Made by a program: the position numbers and the translations under genes | Notes under the pieces: generated by a model | What the model saw: only the letters and a program-made list of their open reading frames with translations | Database searches by the model: none | What the model was told of the DNA's origin: nothing | From: Labilibacter sediminis | Lineage (GTDB): Bacteria; Bacteroidota; Bacteroidia; Bacteroidales; Marinilabiliaceae | Reading direction: 5' to 3' | DNA length: 64,000 bases | Assembly (NCBI RefSeq): GCF_005877885.1 | Contig: NZ_VCHY01000007.1 | Coordinates: forward strand, 186,001 to 250,000 | In this document: positions 63,567-64,000 of the stretch, in pieces | Position numbering within the stretch: the first letter of the stretch is position 1 | Layout of the letters: each line of letters begins with the position of its first letter

Positions 63567-63597
63567 CCCCTGCTACTTTTTGTAGCGGGGGTATTTT
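63567..63597 (+). terminator. Rho-independent terminator after maltose phosphorylase
   Basis: CCCCTGCTAC / GTAGCGGGGG (63567-63576, 63582-63591; one G-U pair) with a T5 loop, then a T-rich tail. Confidence 0.85.
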
Positions 63598-63624
63598 CAT
63601 TTCTCCTTTCACCCAAAAGCTCAC

Positions 63625-63799
63625 TTAAACCCGGATTATGTATTAGAACTTCGTCATGAACATTGAAAGCACAATAAAACAAGGCCTTACTGAAATGAGG
63701 CATAGCATCGTTCTGGTGAGTTGAAGTGAAGCAACAAAGTGTCTTGTTTTGAAGTGATTTCAATGTGTAATAGATTTTCTAATGCATAATCCGGTTTAA
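63625..63799 (+). repeat. MITE-like dispersed repeat, copy C
   Basis: 175 bp bounded by TTAAACCCGGATTATGTATTAG and its inverted counterpart CTAATGCATAATCCGGTTTAAA. The arms continue inward with mismatches (CATTGAAA.. to ..TTTCAATG), so the whole element could fold into one long hairpin. It is the cleanest of the three copies. Confidence 0.85.
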
Positions 63800-63890
63800 A
63801 TTCCTTAAAAGTGATGTTTTTCGTTTTGTGAATTTATAATTTACTATTTCATAGTATTTAGTAAGTACTTCTAATTTTAAAAGCTGCGTT

Positions 63891-64000
63891 ATGCGTATCA
63901 CAAAAATATTATTGGTTATTTTTACCATATTGATTTGTACATCATATTCTCAATTGGAAGCTAAAAAAACCAAGATGACAACAAGAATAGAACCAATAAA
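63891..64000 (+). CDS. Start of an exported protein, cut by the window end
   Basis: Thirty-six codons are visible. They encode a signal peptide (MRITKILLVIFTILICTSYS) followed by a lysine-rich stretch. Its place after the phosphorylase gene suggests another glycoside hydrolase of the sugar locus, such as a periplasmic alpha-glucosidase, but the visible residues do not show this. A MITE-like element and a terminator separate it from the preceding operon. Confidence 0.55.
   Translation, partial: MRITKILLVIFTILICTSYSQLEAKKTKMTTRIEPI

Larger units (their letters stand above)
63555..63890. other. Intergenic region with terminator and MITE-like copy C
   Basis: Apart from the terminator and the repeat at 63625-63799, the remaining 90 bases before the last gene are AT-rich with no clear promoter box. 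Confidence 0.6.

Noticed and set aside
63476-63763. 95-residue minus-strand gene at 63.5 kb
   Set aside because: It runs through the end of the phosphorylase gene, the terminator and the MITE-like copy C; it is an accident of the repeat.
1-64000. tRNA, rRNA, prophage or insertion-sequence genes
   Set aside because: No tRNA-like cloverleaf, rRNA segment, integrase, phage structural gene or transposase was recognised in any frame.

Overview
The window comes from a member of the Bacteroidota, most likely a facultatively anaerobic marine or sediment Marinilabiliales-type bacterium. Evidence for this is SusC/SusD outer-membrane sugar uptake, a type IX secretion sorting domain, the gliding-motility lipoprotein GldB, a MurF-alanine racemase fusion, promoters of the TAnnTTTG type, AT-rich spacers and few Shine-Dalgarno-like sites. 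No phage, insertion-sequence transposase, tRNA, rRNA or CRISPR array was seen. The genus assignment is inference.

Layout. 0.6-5 kb: M20 peptidase, a 55-residue 2[4Fe-4S] ferredoxin, the gldB-fau pair and a bile-acid-type symporter. 5-7 kb: an unusual soluble protein joining ferredoxin clusters, an [FeFe]-hydrogenase H-cluster domain, a third Fe-S domain and a chemoreceptor signalling hairpin. 7.6-11.8 kb: outer membrane protein, nadE, a Crp/Fnr regulator and an esterase. 12-18.5 kb: a signalling cluster with a histidine kinase, its NarL-type regulator, a receiver-only protein, an outer membrane protein and a chemoreceptor. Kinase and chemoreceptor share a related extracellular sensor domain. 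18.6-44.8 kb: mostly housekeeping genes, including murF-alr, tdk, rsmI, dnaB, ispE, a biotin-dependent carboxylase or decarboxylase pair, tgt-lptG, an ECF sigma factor, rsmG, rpmH, PASTA protein-rluD-ddl, gcvP and pcm. 45 kb: an orphan priming sugar transferase.

46.5-64 kb is a maltodextrin/starch utilisation locus. On the minus strand are susC, susD, a SusE-like lipoprotein, a lipoprotein GH13 amylase and a T9SS-exported GH13 amylase. Diverging on the plus strand are a LacI-family regulator, an MFS sugar transporter, beta-phosphoglucomutase, GH65 maltose phosphorylase and the start of another exported protein. The likely flow is: surface amylases cut starch, SusCD imports oligosaccharides, a periplasmic enzyme (perhaps the cut-off gene) trims them, the MFS protein imports maltose, and phosphorolysis plus PgmB feeds glucose 6-phosphate to glycolysis. 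A 36-bp perfect palindrome and two further TGCAAACGGTTGCA sites are probable LacI-type operators.

The most interesting non-coding structure is: a six-unit tandem array of about 41-bp units whose small hairpins vary in sequence but keep pairing (43100-43322); three copies of a 175-220-bp MITE-like element with terminal inverted repeats, one carrying nested mini-palindromes; a second two-copy palindromic repeat; and a row of five hairpins in the sugar locus.
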